A stretch of DNA of 64,000 nt from Toxotes chatareus (taxonomy: Eukaryota; Chordata; Actinopteri; Toxotidae). The DNA lies in contig CM028890.1 of assembly GCA_016801885.1 (NCBI GenBank), positions 8,858,001 to 8,922,000 of the forward strand, in the 5' to 3' direction. Under the pieces are notes generated by a model. The model had not been told where the DNA came from. It saw only the letters and a list, made by a program, of their open reading frames with translations, and did no database searches. Made by a program: the position numbers and the translations under genes. Positions 22,241-33,150 of the stretch are shown here, piece after piece (the stretch's first letter is position 1; the number at the start of each line of letters is the position of its first letter).

Positions 22241-25134
22241 TTAATCAAGTAATTATTCTTGATTCTTGATGAAGTAGACTACTGCAGCTTCACTGGCAGT
22301 TTGTCTTACTTGTAAATATAGTTTTTAGTGATGGGAGGGAAGATGCCCTGAGAGAGCGCCTGTTAGGTTATGTAATATGGATGTAGATGCAGTTTCATAC
22401 ATTTGAGGCTGGGCTGGAGTGAAGTGGAGCAGAAACTACTGCCTGTGCCCAGAGCCCTTAGGACTCGATGAGTTATACATCCCCAAACAATTAGACAAGA
22501 CTCTCATGCAGCCTAGTAAAGGCTTGTTTTGACAATTAATGCTTTTGATGGTTGACAGCAGTATGAAAGGCAGACGCTAGATTAGATATTCTGCAGTGTA
22601 CCGATGCCAGAGGCGAGCAGCAAATCTGCACTTAATTGTGGATTGGTTGCCTCGAGCTCCCTTGTGTCTATATTAAACTACATTTCACCAGTCATTACGT
22701 CAGCTAAAAATAAACCACTGGCAATGACAGCATGAGGCTACCACGTCATAAATGCTTTGTCAATTATAATGCTATGATGAGGTGTTTCCCATTACACTAT
22801 GTATCAGTGTGGAAAAAATAAACAAATAAAACTAAAATGTTAAAGCTGATTGATTTCGTCCAGAATAAAGATCCTGGCATACACATAAGGTTAGTTTATT
22901 TGTCAGTGGGATTACTTCTCACCCTGTGAAAATAGCTGTGCAATGTTTTCTGTGGCTCCTGAGGAGGTTTGTGAAGTCTGACAAGTCAAGTCTTGTAAAC
23001 TAATTTAAAACAGCCTCAGTTCAGGCCTTAGCCATGATGTTGGAAATACTGAGATCTTCGGTCCAAGTCCCTGCAATTACTTCCATCCCCTCCCCACAAA
23101 ATTGTGGCCAGACACCAAAAGGAAAGTCTAGAATCTGTTTTAATTATTTTTGTTTTAAAATTAGATTTATTTCCCAACATTGAACTCTAAACAGTTTACA
23201 GTTTAGGATTGATTTGTTTAGTTTGTTGGAGTAAAAGCAGTAAAAATCATTGTTTAGAATGTAATGTAATGTCCCTCCAAAACTCCCAGAAAAATACTGA
23301 GGACATGACCCTGACATGTGTTACAAAGTCAGTCAGGATGCCTCGTCTTTTTATAAGGTGTCTCTAGTCACTTCCTCCAACTTGGCAGCACCACAGCCTT
23401 TATGTTTACAACAGCATTAAGCGTTATAATATCCTGGTTAATTTTCTTGTTTTTCTTCATAAAAGTATTGGGCAGAGACCAAGAAACATTTTTCCATTGG
23501 TAATATCAAAGCAACATGACTGTTACATGAGGGACCTGTTGCCAACAAATCATTCCCTAATGGGCAACATTATTAAACTGATGCTCTCAATGGAAATATG
23601 GTGAACTGCATTAGGGCTCATTTTATGTTTGTCACACTGAAGCTGAATCTCAGGGAAGCCCATAGAATTACTTACTTTAGTGTAATCCTTCTACCAATAC
23701 ATATGCAAAGGGAGACCTGAATGCAGTATCTGTCTAATTAATCAAATAAATGAAGCCAAAGCAAAGACTGTAAAATGAGAACATTTTATTTCAGCGTTAT
23801 AATTCCCCTAAGGATGAGCCCTCCAGAGTTGGGGTTGAGCAAGATTTAAGTGCACTTTAGCAAGAACAGCATTGCTCTTTACCTGGAATCACATTAAGGA
23901 AATGATTTCATTACGATACAGCTGGTTTACTGAATTACTGAAGCTCTGCAGCTGAGTCAAAATATCCCAGCAACCATAAACTGGTGCCATCCTGAAGGTC
24001 TAGTGGAAAATTGGCTGTGCACAAATAGTGGCTAAATATATAGCCTGACGCTCAGGCTGGAAGTGGAGAGCTGACTGACAAAGATTATGTGGTGTGGTGA
24101 TGGTCAGTGGACCAGTGAAAGCGAGGAGTTGTGGTGAAAATGATGGTCATATTAATATAGAAATTAAAATAGTATGGATAGATTTATTTCCAAACTAGTT
24201 CATCCCCTACCAAGTTTGTGGGTAAGCCATCACAAACTCATGCCGTGCAGTTACAGCACTTGTTCTAACCCATTTTCAAAGTAAAATGCAAAATGTGGAT
24301 TTGTTTTGGGATGTGTGCACAAAATGATGCAGATGACATCTAAAATGTTTTCATTTGACAACCATAAAAAAGACTGGTTTTAATATTTCACTCTTATTTT
24401 ATGTGCCTACAGTCTATCTATCAATCAGTTTGAGTGACTTTGAATTCTGCGGGATGGATGTACAATGACAAGTGAATTTTAGGGGGGTTATTATTTTCTC
24501 ATTAATATAGTGAAAACAGCACTTTGCTGTTTTGAATCTGTACTGAATGAGTCAAAAATCCAACTTTCAAGATTGGTCATTTATTCAGCAAGGAGATGGT
24601 TTTTTTTTTTTTTAATTATTATTATTTATTTTTTGCTCCCACAGTTACTGAGTCCCTAAATTACTTGAGCAACAGCTTCCTCTGCTGGCCAAAGACAGGA
24701 AATACTACTATTCTTCAGATTTCCTGCAGATGATGATTTATTTATTTTTAAGCCAGTAAATATAGACAAAATAAATAAATACTCTAGGTAATGTGTTTTT
24801 AATCAGGGGCAATTAACTGTAATGAACTGTTATCCATCATGTGTATAGACCCAGAAATAGGCTTTATGATTACTTCACTGAAGTAATGTACAGTGTGTCA
24901 GTGCTGGTTTGAAACACATCTTGTCTCCAGTGGGACAAAATTTTCAACCTGTGATTCCCTTCTGTCCTGATGAAAGCAGGAATCAAAGCAAGGAAAAAAA
25001 GAAAATAATTCCCTTTTTCTTTCCTTGTTACCCCTTTTCATTTGTTTATTATATTTGACTTAATTTTCTGTTTTATCTGATGTAATGACTTGTATAAGTG
25101 TATAGTGTATAGAACTCTCTGAAAAAAAAGCTTT

Positions 25135-25455
25135 CACCATCAAAATTATTTTTTTTATTCACTATGATTTACAATATGAATGGGGCAATGTGCAATGTGT
25201 GCACAGCATCAACACATGTGGTCTTAGAAAAACAAGGTGAAATATTGATGTGTCACAGATCCATTCGGTAAGCATGGAAATGAGAAATATACAAGACGGG
25301 CTTTACAGAAACACGAAGCTCTTCTGTGGTCAAGAATTCAGGGTCTTGGTTTTCTACAAGGAGACACAAACTCATTACTCACTAATAATGATTTCATTAT
25401 GCAGAGTGATGTAGCACCAGAATGACAATAAAACTGAAACACATATGTACCCTTT
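25135..25455 (-). other. putative myl3 3' UTR with an internal intron
   Basis: On the minus strand, just after the TAA, AAAAGG is followed by GTACAT (donor after 25451). A pyrimidine-containing acceptor CTCCTTGTAG ends at 25354, so a 97-bp intron (25354-25450) inside the 3' UTR is possible. An AATAAA hexamer lies at 25159-25154. As I recall, mammalian essential light chain genes also have an intron close to the stop with a final non-coding exon. This is inference from splice-like sequences only. Confidence 0.45.
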
Positions 25456-25562
25456 TTAAGATGCCATGATGTGCTTTACAAAAGCTTCATAATTTATGCA
25501 TCCATTAGCATCCTCTTGGTTTTGCATTAGCTGCTCCACCTCATCCTCCCTCATCTTCTCAC
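25456..25562 (-). CDS. myl3: myl3 last coding exon
   Basis: Minus-strand acceptor GACAACAG. GT completes Gly, then EKMREDEVEQLMQNQEDANG, CINYEAFVKHIMAS and TAA. The GAAG/CTTTTG junction inside CINYE-AFVKH is continuous, whereas I recall an intron at this point in mammalian orthologues. Confidence 0.92.
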
Positions 25563-28500
25563 CTGTTGTCCGTAAGGAAGAAACCAGGAGAACGGTGAGC
25601 TAGGTATGTATTCTGCAAATAGCAGCTTTATAAAATCTGTTGGCAGTAAGACTGCTTGACTCACCCAGTGTTGCCAGAACGTGCCTGAGCTCAGCTCCCA
25701 TTACTGTGCCATTCCCCTCCTTGTCAAACACCCTCAGACCCTCCACAAAGTCCTCAAATGTTCCACGGTCCTTGGCCTTGCAAATGTGTTGGTGCATGGG
25801 AAGAAACTGGTCAAAGTCAAGCATCTTGGACTGCATGTCTGTGAAAAAGCATGAAAGTGCTGATTTTACAAAAAAAACCCAAACAAAAACAAAAACAAAA
25901 AAAACAGGCTAAACAGGCTTTGCCCATGGACCAGTGCTGAACTTTATTTAAACCTTTTTCTGTATTCAACAGATGCTGCTTTTGAACCAGATTCAACAAA
26001 AAGCATTAACCCCCATCTGACCACGCACATACCAACCCGGTCTCATATCTAAATGTGAAATAGCTACGTTTGTCCACAGTACAAAACATATCAGTCTCAC
26101 AGTATATATATATATATATATTGGACTCCTTTCCGGGTTGACGTAGCTGACGTCATGTGCCAAGGGAGCGAGCCGGCCAGGCTCCTTGCCCGGCAGTGTC
26201 AATTTCTGCACTTAAACACGGGCTCACGCCAATCGGCCGGCCTGTTAGACAGGCCATCGAAATGTGAAATAGCTACGTTTATCCACAGTACAAAACGTAT
26301 CAGTCTCACAATTAGGGCCTGAAAATTGTGAAATGGTCACGGTTTTTTTGTCCCATTCTTTTCTATTGGCCTGCCGAAGGGGCATGTGACTGATTGCAGC
26401 GGTCTTCTCAAAATAAAAACATGGCGGCCATTCCTGTCATTCTCAGTGGAAAATGCATTATTTCAAGATAGTTTGGACATTTTGATGATAGTTCTAGCGA
26501 GAACTATACATTGAAATTTCACAACATCCGTTCAGTTCCTGTAAATTATCTTTGGTTCATTCGTTTTGTACTGTCGACAAGCTATTTCACATTTTGATAT
26601 GAGACCGGATTTCACATACACAGGAAACACTCAGAAGACAGATGTACCTACTACCAACCTTCAGCCTTGGGCTTTCCCAGGACATACATGATCTCTGCAT
26701 TGGTAGGATTTTGGCCCAAAGCCCTAATCAGGTCACCACACTGAGCGTAAGTGATTTTCATCTCATTGGTTGGAGTCCTGTCAAACAGCTGGAAAGCATC
26801 TTTGAAATCTGTGAGCAAAATAAAAACTGGTTATTCCTTTTGAATTCTACTCACTTCATTTCGATCCGAGAGTGCATGCAGTATCTTTGAGGAGAGGTCT
26901 TGAAGCTGTTGCCTGTCTAGGAAAGTGATGATGTATAATGGCATGCCTTTGCTAAAGACAAAGCCAGAGAGAGTCAAACCCTGAGGCGTTTGATTCTGCC
27001 TTGATTGACATGCACTTCTTTTCAAAGGGACTGACTTGGATGGATGTGTTTAAAATAATAGCACATCCCTGAACCACTGTATCATCAGCTGCTGTTGAAC
27101 ATTTTTCACACACTACTGGAGAGCGTGATCACACAAAGCAGTCATTCCCTCTATAAATAGCAGACAGTCCATGCAACACAAATGACAACTGTATAACAAC
27201 AACCTCAACCTTACCCTCAATTTGCTCAGGGGTGAATTCCAGCTGAAAAGAGACAAAGTAAACAGGAAGGTTAGATTTGAAAACTGAAATTGAAAAGAGG
27301 TGGATATGAATAAAAAAACTATATAACAAGTTGTTAAGCATGACTCCTGAGCTTGCCTCCACCTTCATTATGCCATTCCAGCAGATCATGTTACAGTCTG
27401 CATCTGTTCTGATCATAGAACATTGTTTATCGGTGACCTTGGGTCTAACACCCCCTTCTTACAATATGTATACTGTCCAGCTACTGTCAGATTCATTTGA
27501 GTTTATTTTTGGATGCAATATGTGGCAAAGAATCCAGTGTAAGATAAACACCAATGAGATCAGTAATTCACAGCCTAATGATTATGTTGGATATTTGCGT
27601 GTAAATATGACAAAATCACACAATTTAAATTTAGAATTACTAAAATATAGTGAGTGAAAACGTGCTGTTATTTCTTTAGTATTTCCTCTTTTAATTTAGG
27701 GTCAATTCATAGTTTGTTAGCATTGTTTAGCAGACAAAGACATAAATGTTTAACTAGCTATTGTATCTGTGTGACAGTTTAGTGTTAGAGTCTACACTAG
27801 ACTCCTGTTTAATGTGTTATTTTAAGTCTAAAAATAAATATCCATGATAAATATCGACTATTTGTACTCCATGTATACTTTGGACTCCCATCAGACAGTC
27901 CTCTCACTTTTTCTCTGATGTCTGGATTTCTACAAAACCCCATCCTCTCCATGGAGCTTTGTAAAAATATTATCTAAACACTTATCTAAGCATGCTTAAA
28001 GATGGATGGTGATGGATCTAATTATCTGTATTTTTCTTCCTCTCAGTTTTTCCACCCTTTTTGCCCTCAGAGGAATGGTGTGGGTGGTCTGCTATTCACA
28101 GACATAATGAAAATCATATTTTGCGGCTTTAACCACGCTTCATTGTAACATGGCGGCTCGTTCAACCAGGAAAACATTTATCCATTGAGAAGGGGCCAAG
28201 TCAGCAGAAGATCTTTCCACAAAGTGTGGTATCAGCTAGTTTGTTTCTGAACTTCACCAAGAAGTCACAGCTTCTTTACTGCATAATGCAATTTGTTATG
28301 CATGTTTGAACTTTCACAGATATTCTGTGAAGCTGTAAAATAGCTATGCATTACATGTTGCCAGGATAACCATAACCCACTCAAAAGGATGTACAATCCT
28401 GTCTAGCTTGCACTGGCAAGTTTAGGTCACATGGGGTCTCTGATGTTCTTGAAACACTGGCTTGGCAAATAACCATTGAACAGTTTGTGTGAAATCATCT

Positions 28501-28816
28501 TTATTTGCAATAATCTAACTGTAGAATAAATAGAAAAAAATAGAAAAACTGTTTGACCCATTTTAATGAACAAATCTATAGATTTAAAGTTCAGCTTTCA
28601 GTGTGGGTAAGAGTCATTTAAAAGATTAAAACATTCTAATCAATCTTCATCAAAGGTCAATTTACAGTTTCCCAGCTTTGCATAATATTGCAGTTTATAT
28701 CGATTTACCGTCACTGTTGTGGGGTCAAACTCCGGGGTCTTGGGGCGCTCAGGCTCTGGGGGCTTTGGAGCCGCTGGTGCTGCAGGTTTAGGCTCTTCCT
28801 TCTTCTTAGGGGCCAT
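25456..28816 (-). CDS. myl3: myosin essential light chain 3 (cardiac/slow type), complete
   Basis: Essential light chain that wraps the myosin heavy chain lever arm in heart or slow muscle sarcomeres. Five coding exons on the minus strand (28816-28709, 27242-27215, 26808-26659, 25838-25665, 25562-25456) join in frame to 188 residues. Residues 1-36 are a Lys/Pro/Ala-rich extension starting MAPKKKEEPKPAAPA, the long A1-type N terminus that contacts actin. Then come FTPEQIE, the first EF-hand-like unit (FQLFDRTPTNEMKITY), a linker (FDQFLPMHQHI) and the FDKEGNGTVMGAEL unit. The C terminus is INYEAFVKHIMAS. The start is the ATG at 28816, since the family begins MAPKK. The gene points toward crhr2 and away from pth1r. 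I chose MYL3 over its paralogue MYL4 because MYL3 and PTH1R are neighbours in human; sequence alone would not separate them securely. Confidence 0.92.
25665..25838 (-). CDS. myl3: myl3 exon 4
   Basis: Minus-strand acceptor TTTTTCACAG, donor GTGAGT. The split codon makes Asp, then MQSKMLDFDQFLPMHQHICK, AKDRGTFEDFVEGLRVFDKE and GNGTVMGAELRHVLATL. The 174-bp length and the phases fit the family. Confidence 0.96.
26033..26612. mobile_element. 580-bp inverted-repeat DNA element in a myl3 intron
   Basis: The left end contains CCGGTCTCATATCTAAATG, TGAAATAGCT and CACAGTACAAAAC. The right end carries the inverse: GTTTTGTACTGTCGACAAGC, ATTTCACATTTTGATATGAG, ACCGG. About 45 of 50 positions pair, with a 5-bp indel. 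CACATAC at 26026-26032 and 26613-26619 may be a 7-bp target duplication. About 50 bp of the left end recurs as a direct repeat at 26259-26310, after a (TA)n run and a GC-rich block, which points to a duplication or nested insertion. There is no coding capacity and I could not name the superfamily. Confidence 0.85.
26659..26808 (-). CDS. myl3: myl3 exon 3
   Basis: Minus-strand acceptor TTGCTCACAG, donor GTTGGT. AT completes Asp, then FKDAFQLFDRTPTNEMKITY, AQCGDLIRALGQNPTNAEIM and YVLGKPKAE. It encodes the first EF-hand-like unit, which in this family no longer binds calcium. Confidence 0.95.
27215..27242 (-). CDS. myl3: myl3 exon 2 (28-bp micro-exon)
   Basis: Minus-strand acceptor GTCTCTTTTCAG, donor GTAAGG. 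Encodes LEFTPEQIE plus one base. The 28-bp length and FTPEQIE sequence are characteristic of vertebrate essential light chain genes and confirm the join. Confidence 0.93.
27243..28708 (-). other. myl3 intron 1
   Basis: A 1.5-kb intron between the N-terminal-extension exon and the 28-bp exon (minus-strand donor GTAAAT). AT-rich, with no repeat family or gene recognised. In related genes the short-isoform promoter, where present, lies in this intron; I see no clear evidence for one here. Confidence 0.7.
28709..28816 (-). CDS. myl3: myl3 exon 1 coding part (N-terminal extension)
   Basis: Encodes MAPKKKEEPKPAAPA, then APKPPEPERPKTPEFDPTTVT (36 residues), and ends in phase 0 before GTAAAT. The start ATG sits in GCAATGG. 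The open frame continues upstream in phase, but MAPKK is the family start. Just 5' of it, on the minus strand, TTTGTCTCCTCAG looks like a splice acceptor, so a non-coding first exon further upstream is possible. Confidence 0.92.
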
Positions 28817-28869
28817 TGCAAGATGCTCTGAGGAGACAAATGGGGAGGACTGACAAAGCAGAGGGATCC

Positions 28870-29030
28870 AGCACACTGCGGCTAGAGGTGGCCCATTAGA
28901 GGCTGGGTCCCTTTATCCACTGTCCACCGGTCTCATCTTCACACCCCTCCCTTTCATGCCTAACCACACTGCCAACAATAGTGGGAGGACTATAAAAGGA
29001 TATGCCTTTGTGCTTCTATTTAAGACAAAG
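28870..29030 (-). promoter_or_regulatory. possible myl3 promoter region
   Basis: Upstream of myl3 on the minus strand there is a TATA-like GGATAAAGGG near 28908-28917 and a CArG-like box (CTATAAAAGG, one mismatch to CC-W6-GG) at 28990-28999, about 175 bp from the ATG. SRF/CArG control is known for cardiac muscle genes. Both motifs are short and could be chance. Confidence 0.3.
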
Positions 29031-29034
29031 GTTG

Positions 29035-29058
29035 TTGTGTGTGTGTGTGTGTGTGTGT
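29035..29058. repeat. (TG)n microsatellite
   Basis: About 12 TG units, roughly 220 bp upstream of the myl3 start codon and close to its presumed promoter. Confidence 0.9.
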
Positions 29059-32000
29059 ACATCATCAAGATATGGATGATGGAAAACTATATTAGCTGAA
29101 ATCCTGGGCCTAGAACCTTCTGTTAATTGGGCTATTTTCATCAGCACAAAGGAGACCCTGTTTAACCTCCCTTATCTTAGACTGTTGACCTTGTTCAGTG
29201 AAGTGTGGTTATTAGTGGGGAGGGGATGAAGAAAATGATGATTGCTGGACAAGAAGTAGGTCAAGTTGTTTAAATCACGACGTCACAATGCTGTATGATG
29301 AACTGCAGTTCCCAGCAATTATCCTTGATTATTATTTCAAACTGCAACCAGTGAGGCAGCATTATTCACTGTGTGCATGATGTGCCCAGACAAATCCTTA
29401 TGATGACCATCTTTATCTGGTCTGATCAGAGGGATTTACAGAGCATTAAACTTAAATCTGCCCTAAAAATAGAATTCAGAGAGTGTTGTTTCTGTCTGAT
29501 CTCTGACTTTTGAGTGTAGTTATATGTGAACAAGCCTCTTTTAAAGCTCAGTGTCGAGAACACAGAAGTCAAGAAAGTAATCTGGGATGACACTAAGTAC
29601 CACTTTGTGAAGCTGCCATTCACACTTGAATGGAGACAGACAGAGTGGCAGCCAGGATGATGTTTTTGGTGTTCTCATTGTTACGATAGAAAGATCACAT
29701 GAGTGTAGGTAACTCAAACAAACATTCGATTAGTTTGCAAATTCATTTTGAGTGGAGCAGGCTCCAAAGGGAAAGCTTGACATGTAGTTTCTTTGATTTC
29801 AGATGCGTTGTTCATTCAAAAACTTTCTAAAGAACCTCTCCTTTCCAATAACATTTGCTACATTGTCTTTGCACTGCAACCTGTGTGTCCATCTATAGAT
29901 CTATAGGCACATTCTAGAAAGCATATGCTGTGTCTGACATGCTTCCACTCCATCAACACAACAGATTTCTCTGGTCACAGGACAACAGAGCAATCTGTGT
30001 TTGTGCTCATAAAGTATGGAACAGCCATCCTGTGTGAGGTTGTGCTCTACACATGAACTTGAACTTAGTATTTTGCAGTGAAAGTTTTGTTTGTAAATGA
30101 AGCCCCTCCAAAGGTGTATCAACAAAATGTAACACTGAGGATGATGAAGGATGATGAGCTTGATCTCTTTAAGAATGTGTCATTTCTTTGCATCACAGTA
30201 GGACAGGTCATTTAAATTTCATGACAAAAGGCTGAAGTCGTAGAGGTTGATCATAATTATCATGATTATAGGACTGAGTTGTTTATTTGACAGCCCACAG
30301 TCTTGCAAGACTAAAAATGGTGTGCATGATTCAGTAAAATATTGTTTACTGTAGTTAAAGGCTCACGTTTTTCAGTATTTTCTTTATTCTGCTTGGTGGG
30401 GGTTGGGCTATGCTCAGTATGGATTGAAAAGGACATTTTGATTTGTGTGTGGGTGCTGCGATCTATTTTGATTTTGTATGTCTTGACACATGGAGGATGA
30501 AATATGACCTATCCATAAATAAACAAGAGTGAAAGCCAAAAAAAAAAAAAAAAGAAATAGAACACACACCTCTTGCAACTTCAAACGCTCGATCAAGCTG
30601 AACAGTGTCTGTCTTTGAATTGTCCATTAAGAATACAGTGATATAAATTCAGTCCTGTGTCTGTGCTTTTAGATACAGATTTGTTGAATTTTTCATCTTG
30701 TATCAGTGTGCCCAACAAATGGTTTACTTTTGTTCACTCTACAGATTGGTCGTCTGTGATTACAAAGACTTCAATACATGTTTTTGTCTTTGCATTGAAA
30801 GATACTACTCAACAGCTGCTCTGGGCTTTTATTTAGAGCATAGACTCCCACACATCTCATGCGACAAAAGTAGAAACCAATCAAGTCTGTAGTGGCAAAT
30901 GGTGAGTTTTGGCAAGTCCATTGCCAGGATGCATATCCAAAACATGGCCCTCATCATCATTTGTTGGGCAGTGCTGCATAACATACATTCCTCTTATGTC
31001 TATCTGTTTGCCTTTAAACATTACAGCTGTTGGAGAGGAAATGAATGAGTTTTGAGATTTCCTGTTCATAATGAAAAGCATAGACTTTTAAGTCAATATG
31101 AATTTTGAATGAGCTGAGAGATGCTCTCGCTCTGCGATGACAGGTCGGAAAAACCAACAATTTTGTAAGAAGCCTGAAAATGGTGTGATGATAATCCAGT
31201 TGTCATGCATGATTAAAACAAAATCTACTCGTGTCAATCAAACACAAATCTTCTTGACCTAACTGGAGAATTAAATTTACATTCTTGGGGATGATGTCAG
31301 AGACAATACAGGCTTTGGACCGAGATGGTAGCTCACATTAGCACAAACTGTCAGTAAGAATTTGTTGGAAGGATTTGCACGGTTTGTTTGAGATTTTTGT
31401 AGACAGATAAACCTTTTGATATGATAGCAGGTTGTTATTGTTCAGTGATGCAAGAGAGAACACTAAAACATAACCTAAGACCAAGAGAATCCCATCATTT
31501 AAACACAATTAAGAGAATAAAAACACACACAGAAAAACAACTAGACCCGCTCTGCTTCTCTTGCTCTAACCTTACTGTGGCCTGGACTGCCGTGGAAAAG
31601 ATGGGACATCGAAGCTTAAAATATTCACCAGATTAGTTCGAGCTGGAGAAATAATTAGTCATTGCTGCGGTTTGTTTCTCATTATTTTCAAACGTCACAT
31701 GACTGAAGTTGTCAGTGTCTGGCTGGAGCTAACCTACATAGAGACACAGACGGAAACAGTGTATGTCAGTCTGAGAATAAATGGATTCAGCCCTACATAG
31801 CTCAGCGCCAACTCCCCCTTCAGATCCCACCAGGTGATTGCCATTGACAGGCTGCGGCAACAATTCACGACGTGACGAACCTCATACAGTCAAGCTCTTA
31901 AAACATCCAAGACTTGTGCAGTTTGCTATTTTGGAGTTAGTCTGTTGTCTGGCTGGTATGTACCTTGGAAAGGCTCCAATCTGTGGACAAAGCCAATTGT

Positions 32001-33132
32001 TACTTGGACCCATCAGATGACCTTCAGTGCAGCTGTAGCCTTTGCTGCACTGTGCCTTAACAGCCTGGATGAAAGCAAGGCTGTTATATAATTACCCCCC
32101 AAAAAGTGGTAGTGCAATTCAGATGTCACTCAAACAATATTACTGTTATTCATGTAGAAAGAATCTGCAGCTGAAAGACAGAAAAAACACAAGTTAAAGT
32201 CATTAACCATGTGTCCAAAGTGTTGCTTCCATACAGTCTGATTCTGAGGCAGTGTATCTCAACCTGCTACATGTGCTGCAACAGCGGCTAGGTGTGAAAT
32301 CCAGTTAAGGAAGATAGAGAAAACCCTATTTTCAGAAGGAGGAGGTGGATGATGAAAAAGGAGAAAGGCTCTGAAACCGGCTGCCCCCCAACGGTCTTGA
32401 CAAATCATAACACTGATTATCAACTTCGAATCAACTGCAGTGCTTATATTATTCATGTCAAAACTATGCTAAAACATTGATATTTTGGAATTTTGGACAT
32501 ACATGTCTAAAGTTTGTACCTGTATTGAAAAACTGTCAGTTCATTTGGAAGTGGTTGAAGGTTCTAGTCTTGGCACAACCCCTTTATTTACATTTAGATT
32601 GCTTTAAACAGCAGCATCAAGTGTACGTAGCACTCTCTTTCTCCATTAACAGACTCCCCTATGGCTCTGTATTACCTCTCTGTGGAGCTGTAGTGACACT
32701 GCTCCACTGTGATCATTTACCAGCACTCAGGATATAGTGTGTCCATGCCAATGCTAATACTAATAAGGTGGTTAATACACCAGCTGGATTCCTGGTAGCT
32801 GTGACGTGTTCATTATCAAATCCACAAGGCAGTCAGTGAAGTGAGCGAGCATATAATTAAACTGTCCCCTGTCCAGCTTGTACCTGAAGTGGTATCCAGT
32901 TTAGTGTGCAGAAGTGATGATGGTGCCAGTCTGTATAGGCTTTACTCCAACATAGACTCTGGAGCAATGTTGTTTGGCAGCAATTCTTGTTTAGTAAAGA
33001 TAATATAAACACTGTTTTTGTTTTTTGGGGGATTCACAGCAGGATTTCCGTTAAAACATTTCTATATCAAACATTTCAGCCTTAATAAACAACATTTATG
33101 CTGTTCCTGTTTATATGGGTGTTTGTGAGTGA

Positions 33133-33150
33133 GTGTGTGTGTGTGTGTGT
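33133..33150. repeat. (TG)n microsatellite
   Basis: Nine TG units in the myl3-pth1r interval. Confidence 0.85.

Larger units (their letters stand above)
21441..25129. other. intergenic stretch between crhr2 and myl3
   Basis: The two genes converge here (crhr2 plus, myl3 minus). The stretch holds a (TG)12 run at 21690-21714 and a 92-bp-spaced tandem duplication at about 22062-22240. T-rich runs lie near 24600. No exon or RNA gene was recognised. Confidence 0.6.

Noticed and set aside
28640..28876. Longer N terminus for myl3 starting MCWIPLLCQSS
   Set aside because: The upstream part is 5' untranslated or intronic sequence ending in an acceptor-like CTCCTCAG, and the family begins MAPKK. The far end reads into intron 1.
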